Shown here one piece after another: positions 42,643-51,628 of a stretch of 64,000 nucleotides of DNA; the stretch's first letter is position 1; each line of letters starts with the position of its first letter. The notes below the pieces were generated by a model, which made no database searches, had not been told where the DNA came from, and saw only the letters and a list, made by a program, of their open reading frames with translations. Position numbers and translations under genes: made by a program. Source of the stretch: Pseudomonadota bacterium (GTDB taxonomy: Bacteria > Pseudomonadota > Gammaproteobacteria > Burkholderiales > Burkholderiaceae); the NCBI GenBank assembly GCA_963205525.1, contig CAUJJP010000052.1:49343-113342 (forward strand). Direction: 5' to 3'.

Positions 42643-45340
42643 AATCTCGCGCACCGCGTCCTTCGGCAAGCTCGACCCGCTGGCCTACAAGGCGATCGAA
42701 GGCGCCACCGTGTTCTGCAAGCTGCGGGGCAACCCCTTCGTCGAGCTGGCGCACTGGATCGTCCAGATCCTGAACGCTCCCGACAGCGACCTGCACCGCA
42801 TCGTCCGCCACTACCAGCTCGACACCGCAGCGCTGGCGGCCGATCTGACGCAGGCGCTGGACCGCCTGCCGCGCGGCGCCAGCAGCATCAGCGACATCTC
42901 GCAGTTCATAGACACCGCGGTCGAGCGTGGCTGGGTCTACGCCTCGCTGATGTTCGGCAGCCCGCACGTGCGCAGCGGGCACCTGATCGTCGGCATGCTC
43001 AAGACGCCTGCGCTGCGCGGCGCGCTGCTGGCGCTCTCGCGCCAGTTCGAGAAGGTCAACAGCGACGAGCTGACGGCAAACTTCGCGCGCATCGTCGCCG
43101 GCTCGCCGGAGGACGACACCCAGGCCAGCGACAGCCAGGCGGCACCCGGCGAGGCCAGTGACGCCATCGCCCCCGCGGCGTTGGGCAAGCAAGAAGCGCT
43201 GCAGCGCTTCACCACCGATCTGACCGAGCAGGCCAGGGGCGGGAAGATGGACCCCATCGTCGGCCGCGACGACGAGATCCGGCACGTGATAGACATCCTG
43301 ATGCTCAGGCGCCAGAACAACCCGATCCTGGTCGGCGAGGCCGGCGTCGGCAAGACCGCCGTGGTGGAGGGACTGTCCCAGCGCTTGGCGCGCGGCGACG
43401 TGCCGCCCAGCCTGAAGGACGTGGTGCTGCGCGCGCTCGACGTCGGCCTGCTGCAGGCCGGCGCCAGCATGAAGGGCGAGTTCGAGCAGCGGCTGCGCAG
43501 CGTGATCGACGAGGTCCAGGCCAGCGCGCGGCCGGTCATCCTGTTCATCGACGAGACACACACGCTGGTCGGCGCGGGCGGCGCCGCGGGCACCGGCGAT
43601 GCCGCCAACCTGCTCAAGCCGGCGCTCGCACGCGGCACGCTGCGCACCGTCGGCGCCACCACCTTCGCCGAGTACAAGCGGCACATCGAGAAGGACCCGG
43701 CGCTCACGCGCCGCTTCCAGAGCGTGCAGGTCGACGAGCCCGACGAGGCGCGCGCGGTGCTGATGATGCGCGGCGTCGCCAGCACCATGGAAGCACACCA
43801 CCGGGTGCAGATCCTGGACGAGGCGCTGGAGGCAGCGGTCCGGCTCAGCCACCGCTACATCCCGGCGCGCCAGCTCCCCGACAAGAGCGTGAGCCTGCTG
43901 GACACGGCCTGCGCGCGCGTGGCCGTCAGTCTGCACGCCACCCCCGCCGAGGTGGACGACGCACGCAAGCGCATCGAGGGCCTGCACACCGAGCTGTCCA
44001 TCATCGCCCGCGAGCACGCGATCGGCATCGACACCGCGGCGCGCGAGGCCGCGGCACAGGAGGCGCTGGCCAGCGAGGGCGAGCGGCTGGCCACGCTGGA
44101 GCAACGCTGGCAGTCCGAGAAGGCGCTGGTCGACGAGTTGCTGGTCCTGCGTGCCAGCCTGCGCCGCGGGCTGGACAAGGTCGAAGGCACGGGCAGCGCC
44201 CTGGAAGTGGGCGCCGACGCCGGCCGCGACGCGGCGCTGGACGACCAGGCACGTTCCGGCGCGCTGGCGCGCCTGCGCGAGGTGCAGGCGCAGCTGCACG
44301 CCCTGCAGGGCGAGCACCCGCTCATCCTGCCGACGGTGGACCAGCAGGCGGTGGCCGCGGTGGTGGCCGACTGGACCGGCATCCCGGTCGGACGCATGGC
44401 GGCCAACGAGATCGAGACCGTGCTCGGCATCGCGCAACGCCTGGGCGAGCGCGTGATCGGGCAGGACCACGCGATGCAGATGATCGCCAGGCGAATCCAG
44501 ACCAGCCGCGCCGGGCTGGACAACCCGGGCAAACCGGTCGGGGTGTTCATGCTCGCCGGCACCAGCGGCGTCGGCAAGACCGAGACCGCGCTCGCGCTGG
44601 CCGAGGCCTTGTACGGTGGCGAGCACAACCTCATCACCATCAACATGAGCGAGTACCAGGAGGCGCACACCGTCTCCACGCTCAAGGGCGCGCCGCCGGG
44701 CTACGTCGGCTACGGCGAGGGCGGCGTGCTCACCGAGGCGGTGCGGCGCAAGCCCTACAGCGTGGTCCTGCTCGACGAGGTCGAGAAAGCCCACCCGGAC
44801 GTCCACGAGGTGTTCTTCCAGGTCTTCGACAAGGGCTTCATGGAGGACGGCGAAGGCCGCTTCATCGACTTCAAGAACACGCTGATCCTGCTCACCAGCA
44901 ACGTCGGCAGCGAGCTGATCACGCAGCTGTGCAAGGACCCGGAGCTGATGCCCGACCCCGAAGGCATGGCCAAGGCCTTGCGCGAACCGCTGCTGAAGGC
45001 ATTCCCGCCGGCGCTGCTCGGGCGCCTGGTCACCATCCCCTACTACCCGCTGTCCGACGAGATGCTGGGCCGTATCGTGCAGTTGCAGCTCACGCGCATC
45101 CGCCAGCGCGTGCAGCAGCGCTGGAAGGTCGCGTTCGAGGTCGGCGACGAGGTGGTCCGGCACGTCGTCTCGCGCTGCACGGAAAGCGAGAGCGGGGGGC
45201 GTTTGATCGACGCCATCCTCACCAACACCATGCTGCCCGACATCTCGCGCGCCTTCCTCCAGCGCACGCTGGAGGGCAGGCCGGTGGGCGCCGTGACGGT
45301 CGATGTGGCCGACGGCAGCTTCCAGTACCGCTTCGCATGA
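42635..45340 (+). CDS. tssH: Type VI secretion AAA+ ATPase ClpV (TssH)
   Basis: The protein has 901 residues. The N-terminal domain (about 1-165) includes NPFVELAHWIVQILNAPDSDL, typical of ClpV. The first AAA+ module has Walker A GEAGVGKTAVVEG and Walker B VILFIDETHTLVG. A coiled-coil M domain lies at about 435-540. The second AAA+ module has GTSGVGKTETALALAE and SVVLLDEVEKAHPDVHE, and the C-terminal D2-small domain follows. ClpV disassembles contracted TssB/C sheath for reuse. ATG at 42635 (MAEISRTASFGKLDPLAYKA) is preferred over TTG 42629. The stop overlaps the next gene by ATGA. Confidence 0.97.
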   Translation: MAEISRTASFGKLDPLAYKAIEGATVFCKLRGNPFVELAHWIVQILNAPDSDLHRIVRHYQLDTAALAADLTQALDRLPRGASSISDISQFIDTAVERGWVYASLMFGSPHVRSGHLIVGMLKTPALRGALLALSRQFEKVNSDELTANFARIVAGSPEDDTQASDSQAAPGEASDAIAPAALGKQEALQRFTTDLTEQARGGKMDPIVGRDDEIRHVIDILMLRRQNNPILVGEAGVGKTAVVEGLSQRLARGDVPPSLKDVVLRALDVGLLQAGASMKGEFEQRLRSVIDEVQASARPVILFIDETHTLVGAGGAAGTGDAANLLKPALARGTLRTVGATTFAEYKRHIEKDPALTRRFQSVQVDEPDEARAVLMMRGVASTMEAHHRVQILDEALEAAVRLSHRYIPARQLPDKSVSLLDTACARVAVSLHATPAEVDDARKRIEGLHTELSIIAREHAIGIDTAAREAAAQEALASEGERLATLEQRWQSEKALVDELLVLRASLRRGLDKVEGTGSALEVGADAGRDAALDDQARSGALARLREVQAQLHALQGEHPLILPTVDQQAVAAVVADWTGIPVGRMAANEIETVLGIAQRLGERVIGQDHAMQMIARRIQTSRAGLDNPGKPVGVFMLAGTSGVGKTETALALAEALYGGEHNLITINMSEYQEAHTVSTLKGAPPGYVGYGEGGVLTEAVRRKPYSVVLLDEVEKAHPDVHEVFFQVFDKGFMEDGEGRFIDFKNTLILLTSNVGSELITQLCKDPELMPDPEGMAKALREPLLKAFPPALLGRLVTIPYYPLSDEMLGRIVQLQLTRIRQRVQQRWKVAFEVGDEVVRHVVSRCTESESGGRLIDAILTNTMLPDISRAFLQRTLEGRPVGAVTVDVADGSFQYRFA

Positions 45341-46698
45341 GAACCGCAGCCATCGCCCGCGCCGCCGCAGCCAGCGCGCTCCAGCCCCTGCTGCAGCAGG
45401 CCGTCGAGCAACTGCAGCGCGAGGATCTGGAGGCTGCGCAGCGCAGCCTCGACGCCATCATCCGGCGCTGGCCGACACAGCCCGACGCCCTGCACTTCAT
45501 GGGCGTGCTGCGGCACACCCAGGGTCGCACGGCGGAAGCGGTCGCCCTCATCCGGCGCGCCCTTCAGGCCATGCCAGACAACGCGGGCGCATGGAACAAC
45601 CTGGGCAACGTCCTGCTGCTGGCCGGACGTTCCGAGGAAGCGGGACAGGCCTATGCCGAGTCGGTGCGGCACGCCGCCAGCGACGACGAAGCCGCACGTG
45701 CGCTGAACAACCTGAGCACCCTGCACCGCAAGCTCGGCGCGCTCGACCGCAGCGAACAGGCCGCCCGCGAGGCCCTGGCGCGCAAGCCGGATTTCGGCGA
45801 CGCCTGGTACAGCCTCTCGCTGACCCTGATCAAGCAGCAGCGCATCCACGACGGCCTGCTCGCACACAGCCGCGCCGTCGCCCTGTGGCCGCAGAGCCTG
45901 CAACCGCGCCACGAGATCATCCGCGCCCTGATGCTGCTGGGCGAGCTCGGGCGCGCCTCGGTGCTGCTGCGGCAGTGGCAGGCCGAAGACCCCGACAACC
46001 CGGTCGCGGCCCATCTGCTGTCGGCCTGCGGCGATGCGCACGACACCCCGCAGCGCGCCAGTGATCGTTACGTGCAACAGGTGTTCGACAGCTTCGCCGC
46101 CAGCTTCGATGTCAAGCTGCAGGCGCTGAACTACCGTGCGCCGGGGCTCGTGGTGCAGGCGCTGCAGGCCGCCGTCGGTACGCCGCGGGGCGACCTGGTC
46201 ATCTGTGACGCCGGCTGCGGCACCGGCCTGTGCGCGCCCGGACTGGCACCGTTCGCGCGCCAGCTGGCCGGCTGCGACCTTTCGATCGGGATGTTGCGCC
46301 GGGCCAAGCTGCTGGGCCTGTACCAGGTTCTGCATCAGGCCGAGCTGACCCACTACCTGAGTACCCAGCCCGGCACCTTCGACGCCGTGGTGAGCGCGGA
46401 CACCTTGTGCTATTTCGGCGCACTGGACGAGGCCATGGCCGCCGCGCATTGCGCACTCAAGCCAGGCGGCTGGCTCGTCTTCACGGCAGAGGCCCTGCCC
46501 GAGACGGACCGCGCCCCGCATCGGCTGCAGTCCAACGGGCGCTACGCCCACGCGTCTGTGCACCTTCATGAGGCAATGCGCGACGCCGGCTTCGAGCACC
46601 AGCGGATACAGGCCGACCACTTGCGCCTGGAGGCGGGCGAGCCGGTGCGGGGGTGGGTGGTCAGCGCGCAACGGCGTGCCACACAGGCGCCAACATGA
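45337..46698 (+). CDS. TPR-repeat SAM-dependent methyltransferase
   Basis: The 453-residue protein has four to six TPR units (about 20-230; DALHFMGVLRHTQGRTAEAVALIRRAL, AWNNLGNVLLLAGRSEEAGQAY) fused to a class I methyltransferase domain (about 265-440). SAM motif I is DLVICDAGCGTGLCAPGLAP, followed by FDAVVSADTLCYFGALDEA and ALKPGGWLVFTAEAL. It could methylate a protein or small molecule held by the TPR part. The ATGA overlap with clpV and position before vgrG make it a member of the T6SS operon. It is not one of the core components, and no role is established that I know of. Confidence 0.87.
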   Translation: MRTAAIARAAAASALQPLLQQAVEQLQREDLEAAQRSLDAIIRRWPTQPDALHFMGVLRHTQGRTAEAVALIRRALQAMPDNAGAWNNLGNVLLLAGRSEEAGQAYAESVRHAASDDEAARALNNLSTLHRKLGALDRSEQAAREALARKPDFGDAWYSLSLTLIKQQRIHDGLLAHSRAVALWPQSLQPRHEIIRALMLLGELGRASVLLRQWQAEDPDNPVAAHLLSACGDAHDTPQRASDRYVQQVFDSFAASFDVKLQALNYRAPGLVVQALQAAVGTPRGDLVICDAGCGTGLCAPGLAPFARQLAGCDLSIGMLRRAKLLGLYQVLHQAELTHYLSTQPGTFDAVVSADTLCYFGALDEAMAAAHCALKPGGWLVFTAEALPETDRAPHRLQSNGRYAHASVHLHEAMRDAGFEHQRIQADHLRLEAGEPVRGWVVSAQRRATQAPT

Positions 46699-46793
46699 CT
46701 TTCGGATGCACCGATCGGCCCTCGGGGCAGCGACAGTGTTCGCGCCCCCGCTGACACACGCTGCAGTCCGCAGTCGGATGAGGCATTTCACGC

Positions 46794-49007
46794 ATGCAGC
46801 AGTTCGCCACCCTCCACAGCCCGCTGGGCGACAAGCTCAGGTTCTCGCTGCTGTGTGCAGACGAGACCGTGAGCGAGCCCTTCACCTTCGAGGTCACGGC
46901 GCTGAGTTCGAGCGCTGATCTCGACTTCAACCAGCTGCTCGGCCAGCACGTCACGGTGAGCATGGCCCTGGCGCCGCTGGTCGCGCAGGAGCCGCGCCAC
47001 TTCGACGGCCTGGTCGAGCGCGTCGCCCTCGTCGGCCGCCAGGAGCGCGACTACTGCTACCAGCTGGTGCTGCGGCCCTGGTTCTGGTTCCTGAGCCAGA
47101 CCTGGGACTGCAAGGTGTTCCAGAACAAGACCGTGCTCGACATCGTCGACGAGGTCCTGGCCGACCACCCGATCGCGGCGCTGGAAGTGCGCTGCACGGC
47201 CAGCCTGCGCAGCCGGCCCTACTGCGTGCAGTACCGCGAGAGCGACTTCGCATTCCTCTCGCGCCTGATGGAGCAAGAGGGTATTCGCTACCACTTCACG
47301 CACGCGCAGGGCAAGCACACCATGGTGCTCAGCGACGACAGCGCCGCCCACGAGCTCTGTGCGGGTTGCGCCGATCTGCCGGTGCGCCACGCCGACGCCG
47401 GCCGGGCCTCGCGCGGCGACGAATGCGTGTTCGACCTCGCCCGCAGCCAGTGCCTGCAGCCGGGCAAGATGGTGCTGCAGGACTATGACTTCACCCGCCC
47501 GCAGGTGAACCTGCAGCGTCAGGCCAGCGCCGCGGGCGAGCACGCGCTGGGCGACATGGAGGTCTTCGACTACCCGGGCCTGTACAAGAAGGAAGCCGAC
47601 GGCGAGCACTACGCCCACACGCGAATGGAAGAGCTTGTCAGCCCGGTGCAGCGGCTCAGCGGTGCCAGTGACGCGCGCGCGCTCGCCTGCGGCGGGCTGA
47701 TCAAGCTGCACAGTTCGGTGCGTGGCAGCGACGATGGCGAATACCTGGTCCTGGGCACCCAGATCCAGGTCAGCCAGCCGGCCTACGAAGGCGGCGACGC
47801 CGGGCTCGGGCCGGGCTACCGGTGCCGGTTCCAGGCCTTGCCATCGTCGCTGCCTTACCGCAGCCCCCGGCGCACGCCCAAGCCCGTCGTGCGCGGGCCG
47901 CAGACCGCGGTCGTCGTCGGCCCCAGCGGCGAGGAGATCTTCACCGACAAGTTCGGCCGGGTGAAGCTGCAGTTCCACTGGGACCGCTACGGCCAGCACG
48001 ACGAGAAGAGTTCGTGCTGGGTGCGCGTGAGCAGCCCCTGGGCCGGCAAGAGCTTCGGCTTCGTGCAGATCCCGCGCATCGGCCAGGAGGTGGTGGTCAG
48101 CTTCCTGGAGGGAGACCCCGACCAGCCCCTCATCACGGGACGCGTCTACAACGCCGACCAGATGCCGCCCTGGGAGCTTCCGGCCAACGCCACCCAGAGC
48201 GGCGTGCTCACGCGCAGCAGCAAGGGGGGCGCCTACGGCAACGCCAACGCGCTGCGCTTCGAGGACAAGAAGGGCGCCGAGCAGCTCTGGCTGCACGCCG
48301 AGAAAGACCAGCTCGCCGAGGTCGAGCACGACGAGGACAAGTGGGTCGGCAACGACCGTCGCAAGACCATCGACGGCCACGAGACCACCGTCGTGCACAA
48401 GAACCGCACCGAGACGGTGGACCAGAACGAGACCATCACCGTGCACCAGAACCGCACCGAGACGGTGGACCTCAACGAAACCATCACCATCGCCGGCCAT
48501 CGCACCGAGACCGTCAACAGCGGCGAAACAGTCACCGTCACGGGAGGGCGCAGCCACACGGTCAACGGCCTGCAGACGACGACGATCTCGCTGGCCGAAG
48601 TGCATACGGTCGGCGCGGGGCGGATGCACAACGTCGGCGCCGCCGAGGCTGTCACCGTCGGCGGGGCCCAGATGGTGAACGTCGGGGGTGCGCAGATGGT
48701 CACCATCGGCGCGATCCAGAAAACCAACGTCGGTGGCGCGCAGTCGGTGAGCGTCGCCGGCATCCACAAGCTGTCGGCGGCGGTGATTCAGCAGACGTCC
48801 AGGGGTGTGTTCGGGATCAAGGCCGCAGGAACCTGCCAGGTGCAGGCACCGACCATCGTGCTCAAGGCCGGCGGCAGCACCATCACCATGAATTCCAGCG
48901 GCATCACCATCAAGGGCGCCAAGATCACCATCCAGGCCAGTGGATCTGCATCGTTCAAGGCCGGAGGGTCGATCAAGATCAAAGGCGCCAATCTGGGAGA
49001 GGACTGA
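46794..49007 (+). CDS. vgrG: Type VI secretion spike protein VgrG (TssI)
   Basis: The protein has 737 residues. The gp27-like base (about 1-360) has HSPLGDKLRFSLL and VQYRESDFAFLSRLMEQEGIRYHF. The gp5 OB-fold (about 375-470) has FGRVKLQFHWDRYGQHDEKSSCWVRV and SPWAGKSFGFVQIPRIGQEVVVSFLEGDPDQP. A long triple-stranded beta-helix needle (about 500-737) has repeated NRTETV-xxNETIT units; two DNA copies 48 bases apart start at 48402 and 48450. It trimerises as the spike on the Hcp tube. No enzymatic extension is seen; the cargo genes follow directly. Note the 95-base gap after the methyltransferase gene, with no clear signal. Confidence 0.96.
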   Translation: MQQFATLHSPLGDKLRFSLLCADETVSEPFTFEVTALSSSADLDFNQLLGQHVTVSMALAPLVAQEPRHFDGLVERVALVGRQERDYCYQLVLRPWFWFLSQTWDCKVFQNKTVLDIVDEVLADHPIAALEVRCTASLRSRPYCVQYRESDFAFLSRLMEQEGIRYHFTHAQGKHTMVLSDDSAAHELCAGCADLPVRHADAGRASRGDECVFDLARSQCLQPGKMVLQDYDFTRPQVNLQRQASAAGEHALGDMEVFDYPGLYKKEADGEHYAHTRMEELVSPVQRLSGASDARALACGGLIKLHSSVRGSDDGEYLVLGTQIQVSQPAYEGGDAGLGPGYRCRFQALPSSLPYRSPRRTPKPVVRGPQTAVVVGPSGEEIFTDKFGRVKLQFHWDRYGQHDEKSSCWVRVSSPWAGKSFGFVQIPRIGQEVVVSFLEGDPDQPLITGRVYNADQMPPWELPANATQSGVLTRSSKGGAYGNANALRFEDKKGAEQLWLHAEKDQLAEVEHDEDKWVGNDRRKTIDGHETTVVHKNRTETVDQNETITVHQNRTETVDLNETITIAGHRTETVNSGETVTVTGGRSHTVNGLQTTTISLAEVHTVGAGRMHNVGAAEAVTVGGAQMVNVGGAQMVTIGAIQKTNVGGAQSVSVAGIHKLSAAVIQQTSRGVFGIKAAGTCQVQAPTIVLKAGGSTITMNSSGITIKGAKITIQASGSASFKAGGSIKIKGANLGED

Positions 49008-49008
49008 G

Positions 49009-49485
49009 ATGCACGACACCGACCTGGATGCGGCGCGCGATGTCCTGACCTACATGGCCGAGCGGGCAAGACAGGCCGGCAGCGGCGTGGTGCTGGCGCG
49101 CTTTGCCGGCTTCGGGGAAGAGGACTGCTTCCTGGTGACCTTGACCGCGGACCGCGCGCCGATACCGGCACTGTCCACGATGCGCCTGGCACCCTCGGAC
49201 CTGGGTTGCGAGGTGGTGGTGGCCTTCGAAGGCAGCGACCCGGCACGGCCCGTCATCGTCGGCCGGCTGCAGCGTTCTTCGGCTGCCGATGCGGCTGCGC
49301 CCATGGACTGCCTGGTCGATGGCGCACGGGTGAAGATCCAGGCCCGGCAGCAGATCGAGTTGCGCTGTGGGGATGCCAGCATCGTTCTCACCCAGGCCGG
49401 CAAGGTCTTGATCAAGGGGAACTTCGTGCTCAGCCGCTCGCGAGGCGCGAACAAGATCAAGGGCGCGCACGTCGCCATCAACTGA
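49009..49485 (+). CDS. DUF6484-type T6SS accessory protein
   Basis: This 158-residue protein starts two bases after vgrG. The first 95 residues form a small beta domain (GSGVVLARFAGFGEEDCFLVTL, LGCEVVVAFEGSDPARPVIVGRLQ) resembling the DUF6484 region next to VgrG genes. The last 40 residues (IELRCGDASIVLTQAGKVLIKG) look like a turn of the VgrG needle. It may cap or extend the VgrG beta-helix and position the PAAR-like protein. The Pfam assignment is from memory of the family and not certain. Confidence 0.7.
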   Translation: MHDTDLDAARDVLTYMAERARQAGSGVVLARFAGFGEEDCFLVTLTADRAPIPALSTMRLAPSDLGCEVVVAFEGSDPARPVIVGRLQRSSAADAAAPMDCLVDGARVKIQARQQIELRCGDASIVLTQAGKVLIKGNFVLSRSRGANKIKGAHVAIN

Positions 49486-49488
49486 GCC

Positions 49489-50547
49489 ATGTGGCAGCTC
49501 GACAACCGCACGCCCTTCGCCGCAGAGCGGACCTGGGTGCGCGGCCGCGACGGCGCCGAGATCTGGCTCGTGGCGGTGAAATGCACGTTCGAGATCAGGC
49601 CGGACGGCACAACCGTGATCGCCGCCGAGCAGCCGTCGGTGACGATGGCGCCGGAGTACCTCGATCCGGCGACGCCAATGCAGTCGAGCCTGAAGCACGA
49701 CATGGACCTCGTGCGCACCAAGCTCCGCACCGACGTCGTGGTGCTTGGCCATGCCTACGCACCACGCGGTGTGGCCGTCGATTCTCTCGACGCGGGTTTT
49801 CGCGTCGGGCCGGTGACGAAGATGCTGCGCATCACCGGCGACCGGGTCTGGCGCCAGCGCCGGATGTCCAGACCGGTGCCCTTCTCGAAGATGCCGCTGG
49901 TGTACGAGCGGGCCTTCGGCGGCCACGACCTGGCAAGCCGGGGTACGCCGAAGCCGCAATGGGATCCGCGCAATCCCATCGGGACCGGCTTCGCCCTCTC
50001 GGCGTCAGGCGTCGAGGATCTCGCGCTCCCTAACCTCGAGTACCCCGACCGCCTGATCGCGCGCTGGGACGACAGACCGGATCCGGCGTGCTTCGGCCCC
50101 ATCTGCGCCCACTGGCAGCCGCGTGTGGGCCTTGCCGGCAGCTACGACGAGAAGTGGCAGCGCGAGCGATTCCCGTTGCTGCCGCTGGACTTCGACGACC
50201 GCCACTACCAGTGCGCGCCGGCGGACCAGCAGGCGCCCGGCTTCCTGGCGGGCGGGGAACCTGTGCTGCTGCACCATCTCACGCCGGCAGGCGAGCTGCG
50301 GTTCGCGCTGCCGCGCGTCGTCCTCGGGTTCGAGACCTTCTTCACCACAGGCGAGCGCCAGCTGCACGAGCGGCCGAAGCTGCACACGGTGGTCATCGAG
50401 CCGGACCAGCCGCGCGTGTCGCTGGTCTGGCATTCCGCGTTGCCCTGCCACCCCAAGGTTCACAAGCTGGAGAAGACGCGCATCTTCGCGAAGGAACTCC
50501 TGCGCATGCGGCCGGGTGAAGTGGCGCTGGATGCGGCGCCGGTCTGA
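49489..50547 (+). CDS. DUF2169 domain protein, putative T6SS effector adaptor
   Basis: This 352-residue protein begins with the DUF2169 signature: NRTPFAAERTWVRGRDGAEIWLVAVKCTFEI. It continues with the domain's long beta-rich body (PVPFSKMPLVYERAFGGHD, NPIGTGFA, PDPACFGPICAHWQPR and LHTVVIEPDQPRVSLVWHSALP). DUF2169 proteins are found beside PAAR-domain effectors and in Agrobacterium act as adaptors that load such effectors onto VgrG. There is no signal peptide. Spacing to both neighbours is three bases, so it is coexpressed with the downstream thiolase-fold and DUF4150 genes. Confidence 0.85.
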   Translation: MWQLDNRTPFAAERTWVRGRDGAEIWLVAVKCTFEIRPDGTTVIAAEQPSVTMAPEYLDPATPMQSSLKHDMDLVRTKLRTDVVVLGHAYAPRGVAVDSLDAGFRVGPVTKMLRITGDRVWRQRRMSRPVPFSKMPLVYERAFGGHDLASRGTPKPQWDPRNPIGTGFALSASGVEDLALPNLEYPDRLIARWDDRPDPACFGPICAHWQPRVGLAGSYDEKWQRERFPLLPLDFDDRHYQCAPADQQAPGFLAGGEPVLLHHLTPAGELRFALPRVVLGFETFFTTGERQLHERPKLHTVVIEPDQPRVSLVWHSALPCHPKVHKLEKTRIFAKELLRMRPGEVALDAAPV

Positions 50548-50550
50548 ACC

Positions 50551-51624
50551 ATGGACGCGCCGCTTGCCATCATCGGCCTCGGCGCAGCGACGCCGATCGG
50601 ACGCCACGTGTGGGCAAGCGCGGCGGCAGCGCGCGCGGGCATATGCGGCTTCTCCGAACATCCCTTCATGGTCGACAGCGCCGGCGAGCCCATGCGCGTC
50701 GCGCGGGCGCCGTGGCTGGAGGCGGGCATCGACGGCGCGCGGCGCTACGCCGCCTTGCTGACACCGGCGATGCGTGAAGCGATGGCGCCCACGCTCGACG
50801 CCTTGCGCGCGCACGGCGTGCGACCGGGACTCGCCCTGGCGCTGCCCCCTGATCGACCCGGCGCCCCACCCGACCTGCCAGAGTTGGCGGACCAGGCCAG
50901 ACGCTCCCTGGGCGAAGATCCAGCCACTGAGTTCGCCGATGTACAGGTGTTCGCAGCCGGTCACGCCGCAGGTCATCTCGCGCTCGATGCGGCGCGCCAG
51001 GCTTGCCGACGGGGCCGGATCATGGCCTGGCTGGTCGCGGGTGTGGATTCCTACCTCGCCCCCGAGACGCTTGAATGGATAGAGGCATGCGACCAGCTTC
51101 ACGGTGGCGGCGCCCTCAACAACGCCTGGGGATTCATCCCTGGCGAGGCGGCCGGCGCCATGCTGATCTGCGACAAGGCGCTCGCGCACGCAGCCGGTCT
51201 CGAGTCGCTCGGCGAAGTGCTCACGGTCGGCCTCGGGCGCGAGACGAAGCCGATCAAGAGCGACGGCGTCGGCATTGGCGAAGGGCTGACGCAGGCCTTC
51301 CATGCCGCACTCGGCCCGCTCGCGGATGGCGAACTCGTCCACAACGTGTACTGCGACCTGAACGGCGAGGCCTACCGCGCCGACGAGTACGGTTTCGCGA
51401 CGCTGCGCACGCGCGAGCGCTTGCGCGCCGCGACGGATTTCGTGGCACCCGCCGACTGCTGGGGCGACGTCGGTGCGGCCGGCATGCCACTGCATGCGGC
51501 ACTCGCCGTGATCAGCCAGCGCAAGCGTTACGGCAAGGGACCGCTGTCGCTGGTGTGGGCGAGCTCGGAGTCTGGCGAGCGCGGCGCAGCCGTGATTCGC
51601 GGCCTGGACGGGCGCGGGAGCTGA
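50551..51624 (+). CDS. Thiolase-fold (beta-ketoacyl synthase-like) protein lacking the catalytic triad
   Basis: The protein has 357 residues. The thiolase fold is suggested by MDAPLAIIGLGAATPIG at the start, the central QVFAAGHAAGHLALDAARQ helix (about residues 132-150), IMAWLVAGVDSYLAPETLEW and the C-terminal CWGDVGAAGMPLHAALAV (about 303-320). In true ketosynthases these segments carry the active Cys and two His. Here the Cys position is Ala/Gly, the first His segment reads CDLNGEAYRADEYGF and the second has GD instead of GH. It is therefore probably not a condensing enzyme. Its place between DUF2169 and DUF4150 genes suggests a co-chaperone for the spike-tip effector. Confidence 0.72.
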   Translation: MDAPLAIIGLGAATPIGRHVWASAAAARAGICGFSEHPFMVDSAGEPMRVARAPWLEAGIDGARRYAALLTPAMREAMAPTLDALRAHGVRPGLALALPPDRPGAPPDLPELADQARRSLGEDPATEFADVQVFAAGHAAGHLALDAARQACRRGRIMAWLVAGVDSYLAPETLEWIEACDQLHGGGALNNAWGFIPGEAAGAMLICDKALAHAAGLESLGEVLTVGLGRETKPIKSDGVGIGEGLTQAFHAALGPLADGELVHNVYCDLNGEAYRADEYGFATLRTRERLRAATDFVAPADCWGDVGAAGMPLHAALAVISQRKRYGKGPLSLVWASSESGERGAAVIRGLDGRGS

Positions 51625-51628
51625 GGCG

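Noticed and set aside
42008..45163. A 1051-codon minus-strand open frame
   Set aside because: It is antisense to tssG and clpV, which have full family matches. The composition is that of a GC-bias shadow.
34801..49007. A contractile-tailed prophage
   Set aside because: Sheath-, tube-, gp25- and spike-like genes occur, but with ClpV, TssF/G, TagJ, Fha and PpkA and without capsid, terminase, lysis or integrase genes. This is a T6SS.
50551..51624. A polyketide or fatty-acid synthesis gene cluster
   Set aside because: Only one ketosynthase-like gene is present, without catalytic residues and without an acyl carrier or transferase gene nearby.
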